Source: Pseudomonadales bacterium
GTDB lineage: Bacteria > Pseudomonadota > Gammaproteobacteria > Pseudomonadales > Azotimanducaceae
Direction of reading: 5' to 3'
DNA length: 64,000 nucleotides
NCBI GenBank assembly: GCA_022825925.1
Contig: JAJDVW010000071.1
Location: 62,001 to 126,000, forward strand
This document shows, piece by piece, positions 9,156 through 18,687 of the stretch. Position 1 is the first letter of the stretch; the number at the start of each line of letters is the position of its first letter. The notes under the pieces were generated by a model that made no database searches, had not been told where the DNA came from, and saw nothing but the letters and a program-made list of their open reading frames with translations. Made by a program: the position numbers and the translations under genes.

Positions 9156-10115
9156 ATGAACGTCGCCATAGAGGACAAAAGAGGACTTCGCAACGTGATC
9201 GAAGCCGCAAACCTGACGCGTCGCTTCGGCGACAACGTGGCGGTGGACTCCGTGAGCTTCCAGATCGGCCACGGAGAGATCGTGGGCCTGCTCGGCCACA
9301 ACGGCGCCGGCAAGACCACGGTCATGAAGATCCTGACCGGCTATCTCGAGCCGAGCGCGGGCCGCGCCTCGATCGACGGCCAGGACGTGACCGAGCACCC
9401 GTCGGCAGTACAGCGCAAGATCGGCTACCTGCCGGAGAGCGTCCCCCTGTACCTCGACATGGAGGTGCTGGACTACCTCGAGTTCGCCGCCACCGTGCGA
9501 GGCGTGCGGGAGCGGGAGCGTCCCGCGGCGATCCGCCGCGCGGTGGAGGCGACCGGTCTCGCGGACCGCGCCCTCGACACCATCGGCGAGCTGTCGCGCG
9601 GGTACCGGCAACGCGTCGGGGTCGCCCAGGCCATCGTGCACGAACCCCGTTTCCTCATTCTCGACGAGCCGACGAGCGGCCTCGACCCGGCCCAGACGGA
9701 AGGGATGCGGAACCTCATCCGGGAACTCGCCCGGGACGCCACTGTGATCCTGTCGACCCACATCATGCAGGAGGTCGACGCGGTCTGCGATCGCGTGATG
9801 ATCCTGCGCGCGGGCCGGCTCGCCCTCGACCGCACGCTCGCCGACCTGCAGCGCAGCCGGCGCCTCCTGATCGGGACGCACGCATCGCGGGACGCGGTGC
9901 AGGCCGCCGTCGGAGACCGCGCACAGGTCGTGGGCGGCACCTACGACCGGGCGGCCTTCCTGTCGTTCGACGAACCGCTGACGGAGGCGACCTCGGCGGA
10001 CGTCGCGAGGACGCTGGTCGAGGGCGGCGTCGCGTTTCACGCCCTGCACCCGGAGCAGCGGGACCTCGAGTCCGTGTTCCGGGCGGTGAGCGAGGGAGGC
10101 GAGATCGATGCTTGA
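9156..10115 (+). CDS. GldA/CcmA-type ABC transporter ATPase
   Basis: ATPase subunit of an ABC-2 export or auxiliary system. The product has Walker A GHNGAGKTT, signature LSRGYRQRV (a GldA-type variant of LSGGQ), Walker B LILDEPTSGLD and the switch His in STHIMQEVDA. The ATG at 9156 gives 319 residues, but a GTG at 9195 has a better Shine-Dalgarno (AGAGGAC just upstream) and would start the protein directly at the conserved VIEAANLTRRFGD; either is possible. Its last 8 bases overlap the fused permease gene, so the two are coupled. Confidence 0.9.
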   Translation: MNVAIEDKRGLRNVIEAANLTRRFGDNVAVDSVSFQIGHGEIVGLLGHNGAGKTTVMKILTGYLEPSAGRASIDGQDVTEHPSAVQRKIGYLPESVPLYLDMEVLDYLEFAATVRGVRERERPAAIRRAVEATGLADRALDTIGELSRGYRQRVGVAQAIVHEPRFLILDEPTSGLDPAQTEGMRNLIRELARDATVILSTHIMQEVDAVCDRVMILRAGRLALDRTLADLQRSRRLLIGTHASRDAVQAAVGDRAQVVGGTYDRAAFLSFDEPLTEATSADVARTLVEGGVAFHALHPEQRDLESVFRAVSEGGEIDA

Positions 10116-13038
10116 CACCGCGGGCGCCATCGCGCGCAAGGAACTCGCACTCTTTTTCGGGTCGCCCATCGGCTATCTCTTCCTCGCCGCCTATCTCGGC
10201 GTCACGCTGTTCGTCTTCTTCTGGGGGGAAGCGTTCTTCGCCCGCAACATCGCGGACGTGCGGCCGATGTTCGAGTGGCTGCCCATCCTGCTGATCTTCC
10301 TCTCCGCGGCGCTGACGATGCGCATGTGGAGCGACGAGCGGCGCGTCGGAACCCTGGAGTTCGTCATCACCGTCCCGGCTAGCGCGTGGCGTTTCGTGCT
10401 CGGCAAGTTCGCCGCCTGCTGGGCGCTCCTCGTGATCGCCCTGGCCATGACGGTACCGCTCGCGGTCACCGTGGCGCTGATCGGGGACCTCGACTGGGGG
10501 CCGGTGTTCGCCGGCTACGTCGCGGCGGCGCTGCTCGGCGGGGCGTACGTGTCGGTGGGCCTCTACGTCAGCGCGCGCACGGACAACCAGATCGTCTCCC
10601 TGATCCTCGCGACCTTCGGCTGCGGCGTGCTCTACCTCGTCGGCAGCACCTTCGTGGCGGAGCTGTTCACGAACGAGATCGGCGACGTGCTGCGCAGCCT
10701 CGGCACCGGGGCCCGCTTCGAGTCCATCGTCCGCGGCGTGCTCGACCTCGGCGACCTCTACTACTACGTGTCGATCGTGGGGGTGTTCCTGGCGCTGAAC
10801 GTGCAGGCCCTCGAGAGCCATGGCTGGGCGGCGGACGGGTCCCCGGCGCGGCATCGCGCGCGTCACCGCGTCACCGCCCTCGTGGCGCTCAACTTCGTCG
10901 TGGCCAACGTCTGGCTCGGGGGCATCAACCTGCCCCGCCTCGACATGACCGAGGGCCGCCAGTACACCATCTCGGACGCCACGCGCTCGTACCTGGCGCA
11001 GTTGCGGGAGCCGCTCCTGCTGCGCGGCTACTTCAGCGCCAAGACCCACCCGCTGCTCGCGCCGCTCGTGCCTCGGATCAGGGACCTGCTCCGCGAGTAC
11101 GAGGTCGCGGCGGACGGGCGGCTGCGGCTCGAACTCGTCGACCCGGCGGACGACCCGGAACTCGAGGACGAGGCCAACAGCAAGTACGGCATCCGCGCGG
11201 TGCCGTTCCAGATCGCGGACCGGTACCAGGCGAGCCTGGTGAACTCGTACTTCGACGTGCTGGTGCAGTACGGGGACGAGTACGAGGTGCTTGGCTTCCG
11301 CGACCTGATCGAGGTCAAGGTGCAGGGCGAGTCGGACCTCGACGTGCAGTTGCGCAACCCGGAGTACGACCTCACGCGCAGCATCAAGAAGGTGCTGTAC
11401 GGGTTCCAGGGCGGGGGCAGCGTCTTCGACAGCATCGCCGAGCCGGTGACGTTCACCGGCTACATCTCGGCGGACGATCGGCTCCCGGAGGCGCTGGTCG
11501 CGCTCCGCGGGGAACTCGACGGGGTCCTGGCGGAGCTCGTGGAAGCCTCGGACGGCAAGCTCGCCGCGGAGATCGTGGACCCGGACGCCGGCGACGGCGC
11601 GGTCGCCCTCGAGATCGCGGAGCAGTACGGCTTCTCGCCGATGGCCGCGAGTCTCTTCGATCTCAACACCTTCTACTTCTACCTGACGCTGTCGGACGGC
11701 GAGACCGTCGTGCAGACGGCCCTGCCCGACTCCCTCGACGCGGAGGGACTGAAGCGCGGCCTGGAGGAGGGCCTGAAGCGGTTCGCCGATGGGCTCCTGC
11801 AGACGGTCGCGCTCAATGCGCCGGCGGCGCCGAACCCCTACATGCAGCAGCAGATGCCGACGCCGCCGGGCAACCAGTACGAGGACCTGCGCGAGTTCCT
11901 GACGGTCGACTTCGACGTGGAGTCCGCAACGCTGGACGCCGGCGGCATCCCGGGCGACGCGGGCGTACTGCTCGTCGTCGATCCGGACAACCTGGGCGAG
12001 GAGGCGCTCTTCGCCGCGGATCAGTACCTCATGCGCGGCGGCACGCTCGTCGTCGCCGCCGGCGCCTTCGACGTCACGTCGACGGGCCAGTCCCTGATGG
12101 CGTCCCGCAAGACCACGGGACTCGACGAATGGCTCGCACACCACGGCGTCACCGTCGAGGGGTCCCTCGTGATGGACCCGAACAACGCCGCGTTCCCGGT
12201 CCCGGTGCGCCGCCAGGTCGGGGGCTTCAGCTTCCAGGACCTCGTCATGCTCGACTACCCCTACTTCGTGGACGTGCGCGGCGACGGGCTCGATCCCGAC
12301 TTCCCGGCGACCGCGGATCTGCCGCAGGTCACGGTGGCGTGGGCGTCGCCGGTGGACGTGGATGCCGAGCGCAACGCCGAACGCACGGTGCGGACGCTCC
12401 TGCGCAGTTCGCCGGGGTCCTGGCGGTCGTCCTCCACCGAGGTCATGCCGCGCGTCAGCGAAGCGGGCGTGAGCCCGTTCGAACCCGAGGGCGAGGTGGG
12501 CGCCAACACCCTGGCGGTGGCGATCGAAGGCCGCTTCGAGTCCTTCTTCGACGAGTCGCCGCTGCTCGGGGAAGCGGAAGGGTCGGACGAGGACCCGGCC
12601 GACGACGAGGAGACGGAGGGTGGCGACGCGGCCGGCGAAAAGGAGGACAGCGGGCCCGCGGATATCGGAACCGTCACGAGCGTCATCGAACGCTCGCCGG
12701 AGTCGGCCCGCCTGATCGTGATCGGCTCGGGCGCCTTCGTCGCCGACCGCACGATCCGCATGGTGGGCTCCGCGGACGGCACGCTGTACTCCAACTCGAT
12801 CCAGCTCGTCGCCAACCTCGTGGACTGGGCCGTGGAGGACCAGGCCCTGATGAGCATCCGCAGCCGCGGGCACTTCAACCGCACGCTGCCGGCGATGCCG
12901 GAGAACGAACAGCGCGTGTGGGAGTACGTCAACTACGGCGTGGCCGTGATCGCGGTGCTGGCGGTGTTCGGCATCAACCTGCGCCAACGCGCCCGGCGGC
13001 GGCGCGTGCAGGCGGCCTGGCTGGAGGACGCGGCATGA
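10108..13038 (+). CDS. Fused ABC-2 permease and GldG-like auxiliary protein
   Basis: A 976-residue protein joining two proteins usually made separately. Residues about 1-240 form a six-helix ABC-2 permease (GldF-like; begins ARKELALFFGSPIGYLFLAAY). After another membrane helix near 255-275 comes a large extracytoplasmic domain of the GldG/ABC_transp_aux type (LDMTEGRQYTISDATRSYL, later VDPDNLGEEALFAADQYLMRGGTL). A final transmembrane helix lies at about 945-965 before an arginine-rich tail. An acidic linker (residues about 825-855) interrupts the second domain. It overlaps both neighbours (8 bp and ATGA). In Bacteroidetes, GldAFG serves gliding; in other phyla its substrate is unknown. Confidence 0.88.
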   Translation: MLDTAGAIARKELALFFGSPIGYLFLAAYLGVTLFVFFWGEAFFARNIADVRPMFEWLPILLIFLSAALTMRMWSDERRVGTLEFVITVPASAWRFVLGKFAACWALLVIALAMTVPLAVTVALIGDLDWGPVFAGYVAAALLGGAYVSVGLYVSARTDNQIVSLILATFGCGVLYLVGSTFVAELFTNEIGDVLRSLGTGARFESIVRGVLDLGDLYYYVSIVGVFLALNVQALESHGWAADGSPARHRARHRVTALVALNFVVANVWLGGINLPRLDMTEGRQYTISDATRSYLAQLREPLLLRGYFSAKTHPLLAPLVPRIRDLLREYEVAADGRLRLELVDPADDPELEDEANSKYGIRAVPFQIADRYQASLVNSYFDVLVQYGDEYEVLGFRDLIEVKVQGESDLDVQLRNPEYDLTRSIKKVLYGFQGGGSVFDSIAEPVTFTGYISADDRLPEALVALRGELDGVLAELVEASDGKLAAEIVDPDAGDGAVALEIAEQYGFSPMAASLFDLNTFYFYLTLSDGETVVQTALPDSLDAEGLKRGLEEGLKRFADGLLQTVALNAPAAPNPYMQQQMPTPPGNQYEDLREFLTVDFDVESATLDAGGIPGDAGVLLVVDPDNLGEEALFAADQYLMRGGTLVVAAGAFDVTSTGQSLMASRKTTGLDEWLAHHGVTVEGSLVMDPNNAAFPVPVRRQVGGFSFQDLVMLDYPYFVDVRGDGLDPDFPATADLPQVTVAWASPVDVDAERNAERTVRTLLRSSPGSWRSSSTEVMPRVSEAGVSPFEPEGEVGANTLAVAIEGRFESFFDESPLLGEAEGSDEDPADDEETEGGDAAGEKEDSGPADIGTVTSVIERSPESARLIVIGSGAFVADRTIRMVGSADGTLYSNSIQLVANLVDWAVEDQALMSIRSRGHFNRTLPAMPENEQRVWEYVNYGVAVIAVLAVFGINLRQRARRRRVQAAWLEDAA

Positions 13039-13958
13039 AGACATCGACGCTGACGATCGCGCTCGGGGCGCAGTTGCTGCTCGTGGCCCTCGTCTGGGGG
13101 CTGCAGACGGGCGACGTCGAGGAGCCGGAACCGTTCCTCGGTTTCGACGCCGACGCGGTGGACGCCCTGTCCGTGGCGGACGACGGGCAGACGGTGACGG
13201 TCACGCGGGCGGACGGCGCGTGGACGGTCGCGGAGGGCCTGCCGGCGGACGCGAACAAGGTGGACCGCGTGCTCGAGAAGCTCGCGGATGCGGACGGGGG
13301 GTGGCCGGTGGCGACGAGCGCGTCCGCCATGACGCGTTTCGAGGTGACCGAGGAGGAACACCAGCGGCACATCGTGGTCGGCGCCGGCGACGAGACCCTC
13401 GCGGATGTCTATCTCGGCACGTCGCCGAGCTACCAGCGCGTACACGCGCGCCACGCGTCCGGCGGCCCCGTGTACGCGATCGACTTCTCCAACTACGAGG
13501 CCGGCGCCGAGGTGTCCGACTGGCTGAAGAAGTCGCTGCTGCAGCCGGACGGCGCGCTGCAGTCGGTCGCGCGTGTCGGAGAGGCGGGCTGGACGCTCAC
13601 GTCCACCGACGACGGCTGGAGCGCCCAGGGTGCCGGCATCGACGCGGCCATCGACCAGGAAGAAGCCGCGGAATACACGGCGCGCTTCACCGGCCTCAAC
13701 GTCCTCGGCATCGTCGATGTCGAGTTGCCGGAGGCGCCGGCGGCGCGTTTCGTGCTCGCGGACGACGCCGGCGCGCACGAACTTACGCTGTTCCACCTCG
13801 AGGAGGAGGACGACTACGTCGCCACTTCGAACCGCTACGCCGGGCGGTTCGAGATCGCGAAGTACGTCGCCGAGCGGCTCGATGCCTCGCTGGAAGACCT
13901 TGCGCCCGAACCCGAAGAGGCGGACGACGACGCGCCGGAAGCGGAGGACGACGCGTAG
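13035..13958 (+). CDS. DUF4340-type membrane-anchored protein
   Basis: 307-residue protein with one N-terminal membrane helix (residues about 5-24) and a beta-rich extracytoplasmic region containing repeated lipid-transport-like modules (DGAWTVAEGLPADANKVDRVLEKL resembles the DUF4340 unit, cited here as residues about 59-82). It ends in a strongly acidic tail rich in Glu and Asp. The start overlaps the permease stop by ATGA, so ATPase, fused permease and this protein form a three-gene operon, the arrangement in which DUF4340 proteins are commonly found. Its stop lies one base from the stop of the convergent dapC gene. Confidence 0.8.
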   Translation: MKTSTLTIALGAQLLLVALVWGLQTGDVEEPEPFLGFDADAVDALSVADDGQTVTVTRADGAWTVAEGLPADANKVDRVLEKLADADGGWPVATSASAMTRFEVTEEEHQRHIVVGAGDETLADVYLGTSPSYQRVHARHASGGPVYAIDFSNYEAGAEVSDWLKKSLLQPDGALQSVARVGEAGWTLTSTDDGWSAQGAGIDAAIDQEEAAEYTARFTGLNVLGIVDVELPEAPAARFVLADDAGAHELTLFHLEEEDDYVATSNRYAGRFEIAKYVAERLDASLEDLAPEPEEADDDAPEAEDDA

Positions 13959-13959
13959 G

Positions 13960-15237
13960 TCAGAGACGCTCCACGAAAGCCCGGATGCGCTCCGCCGCCT
14001 CCACGCACTCGGCGGTCTCGCCGACGAGGGCCATGCGCACCCGCCCCGCGCCGGGGTTCGCCTCGCCCTGGCCGCGCCCGAGGTACGTGCCGGGCATGAC
14101 CGTGACGTTCTGTTGCGCGAAGAGCGCCCGCGCGAAGCCCTCGTCGCTTCCGTATTCGCCCCCACCCCGGCTCCTGCCCCCACCCCGGCCCCCGCCCCCA
14201 CCCCGGCCCCCGCCCCCGGGCACCCGGGGCCAGAGGTAGAAGGCCGCCTCGGGCCTGGCGACGGGCAGGACGTCCTCAAGGACCGGCAGGGTCGCGTCGA
14301 ATTTCTCCCGGTACGCGGCGCGGTTCGCCCGCACGTGCGTCTCGTCGCCCCAGGCGAGGACGCTGGCCGCCTGCACGTGCGTCGGCATCGCGCAGCCGTG
14401 ATAGGTCCGGTACAGGTAGTAGCGCTCGAGGAGGGCGGCGTCGCCGGCGACGAAACCCGAGCGCAGGCCGGGGAGGTTGGAGCGCTTGGAGAGGCTGTGG
14501 AACACCACGCAGCGCCTGAAGTCCGCGTCGCCCATTGCCGCGGCCGCCTGCAGCAGCCCGGGCGGAGGCGCGTCCTCGTCGGCGTAGATCTCCGAGTAGC
14601 ACTCGTCCGCCGCGATGACGAAGTCGAACCGGTGCGCGCGCTCTATCAGGCGGCGTAGCGTGTCTTCCGGGAGGACGGCGCCCGTGGGGTTGCCGGGCGA
14701 ACAGATGTACACCAGTTCCGCCGCTCGCCACACGGCGTCCTCGACCGCATCGAGGTCCGGGAGCTGGTCGGCGCCGCGGCGGGGGACGGCGCTGCGGCAG
14801 GGGAGATAGTGCGGAGTCGCTCCGCGCAGCAGCGCGGCCCCTTCGTACGTCTGGTAGCAGGGATTGGGGAGCAGGACCAGCGAGGAGGACGCTCCGGACA
14901 GTATCGCCTGCCCGAACGAGAACAGGGCCTCGCGCGTGCCGTTCACGGGCAGCACCTGGGTCTCGGCGTCGACGCGCGCCCCGAAGCGGCGGCGGAGCCA
15001 GTCGGCGGCGGCCGCCCGGAGCGCCGCGCCGCCACGGGTGGGCGGATAGGTCTGCAGCCCCGCGCGCAGCGTCCCCGGGTCTTCCAGGGCCTGCAGCACG
15101 AAGGCCGGCGGGGCGTGTTTCGGCTCACCGATCTGCAGTGCCGCGTGCGGGGCGGACGTGGCCGGTACGATCCCTTCCTTCAAGGCGTCGAGGCGCTCGA
15201 ACGGATAGGGTAGCAGCGCATCCAGCCAGGGGTTCAT
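13960..15237 (-). CDS. dapC: Succinyldiaminopimelate aminotransferase (DapC)
   Basis: Fold-type I PLP aminotransferase of lysine and peptidoglycan synthesis: N-succinyl-2-amino-6-ketopimelate plus glutamate to succinyl-diaminopimelate. The 425-residue product opens MNPWLDALLPYPFERLDALK, typical of the DapC group, and has the NPTG loop (SPGNPTGAVLP), the DEC tract (AADECYSEIY) and the PLP lysine in SLSKRSNLPGLRSGF. An insertion of almost pure Gly and Arg (GGGGRGGGGGRGGGRSRGGG) after FYLWPRVP is foreign to the family and comes from a DNA minisatellite. The ATG overlaps the glnD stop by ATGA. The map-glnD-dapC order is that of Pseudomonas. Confidence 0.92.
   Translation of the reverse strand: MNPWLDALLPYPFERLDALKEGIVPATSAPHAALQIGEPKHAPPAFVLQALEDPGTLRAGLQTYPPTRGGAALRAAAADWLRRRFGARVDAETQVLPVNGTREALFSFGQAILSGASSSLVLLPNPCYQTYEGAALLRGATPHYLPCRSAVPRRGADQLPDLDAVEDAVWRAAELVYICSPGNPTGAVLPEDTLRRLIERAHRFDFVIAADECYSEIYADEDAPPPGLLQAAAAMGDADFRRCVVFHSLSKRSNLPGLRSGFVAGDAALLERYYLYRTYHGCAMPTHVQAASVLAWGDETHVRANRAAYREKFDATLPVLEDVLPVARPEAAFYLWPRVPGGGGRGGGGGRGGGRSRGGGEYGSDEGFARALFAQQNVTVMPGTYLGRGQGEANPGAGRVRMALVGETAECVEAAERIRAFVERL
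14159..14220. repeat. In-frame 18-bp GC-rich minisatellite inside dapC
   Basis: Three and a half copies of an 18-bp unit (plus strand CCCCCACCCCGGCCCCCG; first copy with two substitutions). Because 18 is a multiple of three, the array is in frame and encodes the Gly-Arg stretch of DapC. Neighbouring coding sequence on both sides is normal DapC. Confidence 0.9.
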
Positions 15238-17858
15238 GCGGCCCGGCCGGCGCCGGCCGTGCTCTGCGCGACCTCCTCGTCCAGACGCGTCCGGATGGTG
15301 CTCTCGATGCGCTCCACTTCGTCGGGATCGTCGATCGGATCGATCACGAAGACATCCTCGACCCGCTCTCCGAGGGTCGCGATGCGGGCCTGGCGCACGC
15401 CGATGCCGAGCTCGACGAAGAGCATGCCGAGCAGCGCCAGCAGCCCGGGCCGGTCCGAGCACACCACGCGCAGGCGGCTGTGCGGACCGTTCGGATCGAG
15501 CGTCAGGTCCGTCTCGGTGGGAATGACGAACTCCTTCAGCCGGCGGTCGACCCGCCGCCGCACGGACCGCGAGAGGTCCTTGGCGGAGAGCCTGCGCGCG
15601 AGGGTCGCGCGAACGCGCCGGCGCCGGTCGCCGTCGTCGGCGATCGGCCGGTCGCGGCTGTCGAGCACGATGTAGGAATTCAGGCAGCGCCCGCTCTCGG
15701 TGGTGACGATCCGTGCGTCGTGAATCCGCAGTTGCAGTTCGTCGAGGGCGACGACGCTGGCGGCGAACAGGTTCGGACGGTCCCCCGTGTAGAGGAAGAT
15801 CTCCGTCGCCCCTTCGCCGCCGACCTCGCTGGCGACGTTCTGCAGGTAGACGAGGGGTCCCCGGTCCAGGTCGTGGTCGTGCATCGCCGCCGTGATGGCC
15901 GCGAGCTGCGCCGGCGTGTGGCGCAGGAACAGGTCGTCCCCGGCGTTGTCCCAGAGGGCGAGGCCGCGCTCCCGCGCGATGCCGTTCGCCGCGAGTTCCT
16001 CGAGGGCGGCGTCGCGGCAGGAGGCGATGCGCTCCGCCCGCTCGGGCCCACCCTCGAGGCCCCGCGACAGGGCGTCGCGCGTCTCCATGTAGAGCTGGTG
16101 CATGAGCGTCGCGCGCCAGCCGTTCCACAGGGTCGGGTTGGTGGCGGTGATGTCCGCGACGGTGAGGGCGTAGAGGTAGTCGAGACGGGTCGTGGTGCGC
16201 ACCTCGCCGGCGAACTCGTGGACGATCGCGGGGTCGTGGATGTCCTTGTGCTGCGCGGTGGTGGACATCACCAGGTGCGAACGCACGAGCCACTCGACCA
16301 GTTCCGTTTCCTCGTCCGACAGCCCGTGGCGCCGGGAGAACGCGACCACGTCCGTGGCGCCGAGGACGGAGTGGTTGCCGCCGCGTCCCTTGCCGATGTC
16401 ATGGAACAGCCCGGCGATGTAGAGCAGCTCGATCTTGGGAATGTCGCGGACGCAGCGCATGGCTAGGGGGAACCGCTCGGCGCTCGACGGATAGCGGAAC
16501 CGCCGCATGTTGCGGATCACCATCATGGTGTGTGCGTCGACCGTGTAGATGTGGAACAGGTCGTGCTGCATCTGCCCCACGATGCGCCCGAACTCCGGGA
16601 TGTACCGGCCGAGGATGCCGTAGCGCCGCATGCGCGTGAGCTGGCTGACCACGGTGTAGGGCGCCCGCAGCAGTTCCATGAAGTACCGCGTCACCTCGGG
16701 GTCGTGCCGGAAGCCGTCGTCGATCAGCTCGAGGTGGTCCCGGATGAGGCGGATCGTGGCGGCCCGTACGCCCGCGATGTCGCGCCGGTTGGCCATGATC
16801 ACGAACAGTTCGAGCAAGGCGGCCGGGTGGTCTCGGAACACCGCGGGCGAGGTGGTCTCCATGTACCGGTTGTGTACCTGGAAGCGCGCGTTGATGGGCT
16901 CGATGCGCGGCGCTCGGCGGCCGTGCAGGATGGCCTCGTCGAAGTGCTGCAGCAGGATGTCGTTCACCTCCCGCAGTTCGAGGACGTGGCGGTAGTAGTC
17001 GTGCATGAACTGCTCGACCCCGAGCTGCGCGTCCGAGTCGCGGTAGCCGAAGCGCTCGGCGAGGGTGCGCTGGTGGTCGAACAGGAGCCGGTCCTCCTTG
17101 CGCGCCGCGACCAGGTGCAGCCCGAAGCGCACGCGGCACAGGAACTGGCGGCCCTCCGCGAGCCAGCCCCGCTCCTGGGGGGTGAGATAGCCCTGGCGGG
17201 TAAGTTCGGAAAGGTCGGCGGTGCCGAGATGCCGGCGCGTGATCCAGCCCACCGTCTGGATGTCCCGCAGGCCGCCGGGGGAGCCCTTGATGTTCGGTTC
17301 CAGGTCGTACTCGACGTCGTCGAACTGGGCGTGCCGCTCCGCCTGCTCGACGCGCTTGGCCTCGAAGAACCTGCGGCTCGACCAGACGCGCCGGCCCTTG
17401 AGGGCCCGGTCGAGGTGGGCGCAGAGAATGTCCGAGCCGGACAGGCGCCGCCGTTCGATCAGGGCGGTGGCCACGGTGATGTCGCCCGCGGCCTCCCGGC
17501 GGCATTCCCGCACCGTCCGTACGCTGTGGCCGATGTCGAGCTTGAGGTCCCAGAGCAGGCGGACGAAGGAGGCGATGTCCTCGGCGTTGCGGCGCGCGTT
17601 GCGGACCAGGATCAGCAGGTCGATGTCGGAGCGGGGATGGAGTTCGCCGCGCCCGTAGCCGCCGACGGCGAGCAGGGCGATGTCGTCGCGGTATCCGAAG
17701 GCGTGCTGCCAGATCTCGACCAGGAAAGCGTCGAAGAACCGCGCCCGCTCGGCGACCAGGATCTCCGGGTCCTGCCCGCTCCAGAAGCGGTCGATGAGCC
17801 TGCCGTCCGCGAGGTCGATGCGGCGGCGGAGTTCGGCGATGTCGAGGGGCCGGTTCAA
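15234..17858 (-). CDS. glnD: Bifunctional [protein-PII] uridylyltransferase/uridylyl-removing enzyme
   Basis: Glutamine sensor that uridylylates PII when nitrogen is short and removes UMP when glutamine is high. The 874-residue chain has the nucleotidyltransferase motif GGYGRGELHPRSDIDLL at 66-82, the PII-UTase middle region, an HD phosphohydrolase (FHDIGKGRGG around 485) and two C-terminal ACT domains (about 700-770 and 800-870) that bind glutamine. The start is TTG at 17858, supported by GGAG six bases upstream and by the conserved MNRPLDIAELRR. It follows map by 31 bp and overlaps dapC. amtB lies 40 kb away; no glnB/glnK is in the window. Confidence 0.96.
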   Translation of the reverse strand: MNRPLDIAELRRRIDLADGRLIDRFWSGQDPEILVAERARFFDAFLVEIWQHAFGYRDDIALLAVGGYGRGELHPRSDIDLLILVRNARRNAEDIASFVRLLWDLKLDIGHSVRTVRECRREAAGDITVATALIERRRLSGSDILCAHLDRALKGRRVWSSRRFFEAKRVEQAERHAQFDDVEYDLEPNIKGSPGGLRDIQTVGWITRRHLGTADLSELTRQGYLTPQERGWLAEGRQFLCRVRFGLHLVAARKEDRLLFDHQRTLAERFGYRDSDAQLGVEQFMHDYYRHVLELREVNDILLQHFDEAILHGRRAPRIEPINARFQVHNRYMETTSPAVFRDHPAALLELFVIMANRRDIAGVRAATIRLIRDHLELIDDGFRHDPEVTRYFMELLRAPYTVVSQLTRMRRYGILGRYIPEFGRIVGQMQHDLFHIYTVDAHTMMVIRNMRRFRYPSSAERFPLAMRCVRDIPKIELLYIAGLFHDIGKGRGGNHSVLGATDVVAFSRRHGLSDEETELVEWLVRSHLVMSTTAQHKDIHDPAIVHEFAGEVRTTTRLDYLYALTVADITATNPTLWNGWRATLMHQLYMETRDALSRGLEGGPERAERIASCRDAALEELAANGIARERGLALWDNAGDDLFLRHTPAQLAAITAAMHDHDLDRGPLVYLQNVASEVGGEGATEIFLYTGDRPNLFAASVVALDELQLRIHDARIVTTESGRCLNSYIVLDSRDRPIADDGDRRRRVRATLARRLSAKDLSRSVRRRVDRRLKEFVIPTETDLTLDPNGPHSRLRVVCSDRPGLLALLGMLFVELGIGVRQARIATLGERVEDVFVIDPIDDPDEVERIESTIRTRLDEEVAQSTAGAGRAA

Positions 17859-17889
17859 TCCCGTCTCCGCGGGGAGGAAGGCGGCGCGC

Positions 17890-18687
17890 TCATGCCGCCG
17901 GCGCCGTCTCTTCCGCGCGGCGCGTCAGGACCTCGACCCCGTCGTCGGTGACCAGGACCGTGTGCTCCCACTGCGCCGACAGCCGGTGGTCCTTGGTCAC
18001 GACCGTCCAGCGGTCGGGCAACAGCTTCACGTTGCGCTTGCCGGCGTTGATCATGGGCTCGATCGTGAACGTCATCCCGGGCTCGAGACGCACGCCGGTG
18101 CCGCGCTGCCCGTAGTGGAGCACGAGCGGCTCGTCGTGAAAGATCCGGCCGATGCCGTGGCCTCCGAACTCGCGTACCACCGAGAAGCGGTGCGTCTCGG
18201 CGTGACGCTGGATCGCCGCGCCGATGTCGCCGAGAAACGCGCCCGGACGCACCTGCTCGATGCCCTTGTAGAGGCACTCCTGGGTGACGCGCACGAGCCG
18301 CCGCGCCAGGACGCTCGGCTCGCCGACGAAGAACATCTTGCTCGTGTCGCCGTGCCAGCCGTCCTTGATCACGGTGATGTCGATGTTCAGCACGTCGCCG
18401 TTGCGCAGGACCTTGCGGTCGTTCGGTATGCCGTGACAGACGACGTGGTTGACGGAGGTGCAGATCGACTTCGGGAACGGCGGCTGCCCGGGAGCGTTGC
18501 TGTAGTTCAGGGGTGCGGGGCGACTCGCGAGGTCGTTGACGATGAACTCGTGGCAGCGACGGTCGAGGTCCCCCGTGCTGACCCCGGGACCCACGTGGTC
18601 GCCGATCATCTCGAGGACGCTGGCCGCGAGCCGGCCGGCGACGCGCATGCTCTCGATCTCTTCGGGTTTCTTCGGCCTGACGGGCAT
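17890..18687 (-). CDS. map: Type I methionine aminopeptidase
   Basis: Removes the initiator methionine from nascent proteins. The 265-residue product has the two-metal pita-bread fold ligands: Asp in NIDITVIKDG, Asp in WHGDTSKM, His in GGHGIGRIFHDEP, Glu in FTIEPMI and Glu in QWEHTVLV, and the substrate His in NHVVCHGIP. There is no N-terminal zinc-finger extension. The ATG at 18687 starts the conserved lead MPVRPKKPEEIESMRVAGRLA. It is divergent from rpsB, as in many Proteobacteria, and heads the map-glnD-dapC operon. Confidence 0.96.
   Translation of the reverse strand: MPVRPKKPEEIESMRVAGRLAASVLEMIGDHVGPGVSTGDLDRRCHEFIVNDLASRPAPLNYSNAPGQPPFPKSICTSVNHVVCHGIPNDRKVLRNGDVLNIDITVIKDGWHGDTSKMFFVGEPSVLARRLVRVTQECLYKGIEQVRPGAFLGDIGAAIQRHAETHRFSVVREFGGHGIGRIFHDEPLVLHYGQRGTGVRLEPGMTFTIEPMINAGKRNVKLLPDRWTVVTKDHRLSAQWEHTVLVTDDGVEVLTRRAEETAPAA

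Noticed and set aside
9763..13044. A 1093-residue minus-strand open frame opposite the ABC fusion gene
   Set aside because: No domain can be recognised, the composition is Arg/Val/Gly shadow, and the plus strand encodes a good membrane protein.
14159..14220. Repeat array in dapC as a CRISPR
   Set aside because: The units are contiguous without spacers and lie in frame inside a gene.
13220..14239. Plus-strand open frame spanning the DUF4340 and dapC ends
   Set aside because: Its composition is Arg-rich shadow and it crosses two well-supported convergent genes.
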